Source of the DNA: Caenorhabditis remanei
Lineage: Eukaryota; Nematoda; Chromadorea; Rhabditida; Rhabditidae
DNA length: 64,000 bases
Direction of reading: 5' to 3'
Assembly (NCBI RefSeq): GCF_010183535.1
Contig: NC_071328.1
Location: 5,828,001-5,892,000, forward strand
Below, one piece after another: positions 63,185-64,000 of this stretch (within the stretch, counting starts at the first letter, position 1; every line of letters begins with the position of its first letter). Both the position numbers and the translations under genes were made by a program. The notes under the pieces are model-generated. The model saw nothing but the letters and a program-made list of their open reading frames with translations. It did not search any database and had not been told where the DNA came from.

Positions 63185-64000
63185 TTCTCTTTCTGTAATC
63201 AATAGTATATTACGCGAAAAAATGTAGGCAAAGTTGACAATCGGGCGTTATCAGAGAAGAGGTTTTTGCAATACTTAGTGTCGAAGAAAGGCAAAATTGT
63301 TGTCATTGAATGTTTGCTCTGATCAAAAATGTGAAGAAATAGCTGACTTCGAGAGAATGTAACGGTGCCACGGAATTTCGACTACTCTAAATACATTTTA
63401 GAATAGCTAGAAACAAACACAGAGCATATATGATGTAACAATTCGATAGTCAGTGAAACACTTCCAGTGTTGTCAACTTGTTACTAAAATTGTCTATAAT
63501 AAAAACAGATTGGAACACGTGTCAAAACTGGCTGACCTGGCAGTTCATTGAATGATAAAAGAATGAGAGGAGTGGAGAAAACAACAGAGGAATCAACAAA
63601 AAATATTGAAAACGAAAATATAAACTGTGGTGTTTCGCTTGAATTGTTTACAAAATCGATTCTGAATAAATTCTAATTCTGAAAAAAGAAAAGAAAACAC
63701 AACTGCAACGATGTCAGATGATGGCTATGGGGCTATCGCTGAGACAACGTCGACGACGATGGGTGAGACGTGGAGAGCGCACGTTTTTGAGAACCATGTA
63801 GTCTATGGGACAGAGGCGCAGACATTGGAAGATGTCTGCGTTTCTAATATAAAGGTGATCACTTCGATGCTTACTCCCGTCACACTGAATTGAGTGTGCG
63901 ATGTTGGTGGTGTGAGTGTGGGAGAGGAAAAAAGAGAGAGGGAGGTCGGGGTGAGTGTGAGCGAAAATGGCTGAGAGAGAAGGGCACACATGTATACGTC
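63185..64000. other. Upstream region of vpr-1, running off the right edge
   Basis: Probably the divergent promoter of vpr-1 and of a gene beyond the edge. The only candidate coding start is at 63711. The last 120 bases are purine-rich (GTGTGAGTGTGGGAGAGG). Confidence 0.4.
63711..63893 (+). CDS. Possible short ORF or first exon, unrecognised
   Basis: A 60-aa frame starts MSDDGYGAIAETTSTTMG. Splice donors GTGAGA (after TTMG) and GTGATC (after SNIK) inside it could end a first exon, in which case the gene continues past the window. No family is recognised and no acceptor precedes it. Confidence 0.25.
   Translation: MSDDGYGAIAETTSTTMGETWRAHVFENHVVYGTEAQTLEDVCVSNIKVITSMLTPVTLN

Noticed and set aside
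63185..63202. VPR-1 start at MITERE (63202)
   Set aside because: The acceptor GATTACAG separates it from MSDKHSLLQV, where VAP proteins start.

Overview
The window is nuclear DNA from a nematode of the genus Caenorhabditis. Introns are short, with TTTCAG-type acceptors, and many such acceptors sit just 5' of start codons, as expected for trans-splicing. The set and order of genes (air-2, a GPN2 GTPase, stam-1, a tyrosinase, ceh-12, a cuticle collagen, a GPAA1 homologue, dhhc-3, an eIF4A3 helicase, vpr-1) match what I remember of C. elegans chromosome I clones B0207, C34G6 and F33D11. That synteny is from memory and was not checked. Many introns carry long foldback repeats absent from the compact C. 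elegans genes I know, so a related species is more likely than C. elegans itself. All gene models were built by hand from splice signals. In each complete model the exon lengths sum to a whole number of codons.

Left part (1-18.2 kb): the 5' end of air-2 (minus), the GPN2 gene (plus), then, convergent with it, one giant minus-strand gene (27 exons, about 3,679 aa). It encodes a secreted protein with about 62 copies of a C-x19-C module followed by a Lys/Arg-rich tail of about 13 tyrosine repeats. Its introns hold a 5'-truncated LINE with an open reverse transcriptase frame and a Tc1-type non-autonomous element.

Middle (19.9-42 kb): an MROH1-type HEAT-repeat gene (minus, 1,795 aa) with a 1.8 kb foldback element in one intron; stam-1 (plus), endosomal ESCRT-0 sorting; a secreted tyrosinase with four ShKT domains (minus) with another foldback filling one intron; a 65-aa protein ending in a PP1-docking-like motif; and an RMD/FAM82 protein.

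Right part (42-64 kb): ceh-12 (MNX/HB9 homeobox), a cuticle collagen, a two-membrane-segment protein of unknown function, a short prepropeptide ending in an allatostatin-C-like disulfide peptide, then minus-strand housekeeping genes GPAA1 (GPI transamidase), dhhc-3 (palmitoyltransferase), eIF4A3 (exon-junction helicase) and vpr-1 (VAP). Between 40.8 and 50.7 kb nearly every gene has a tRNA or tRNA-like sequence in an intron or beside it. One tRNA-Arg gene has been split by a 1.06 kb foldback transposon inside ceh-12 intron 1.

The strongest candidates for new biology are the giant modular secreted protein and the allatostatin-C-like precursor; the transposon-split tRNA and the foldback-filled introns are the most striking structural features.
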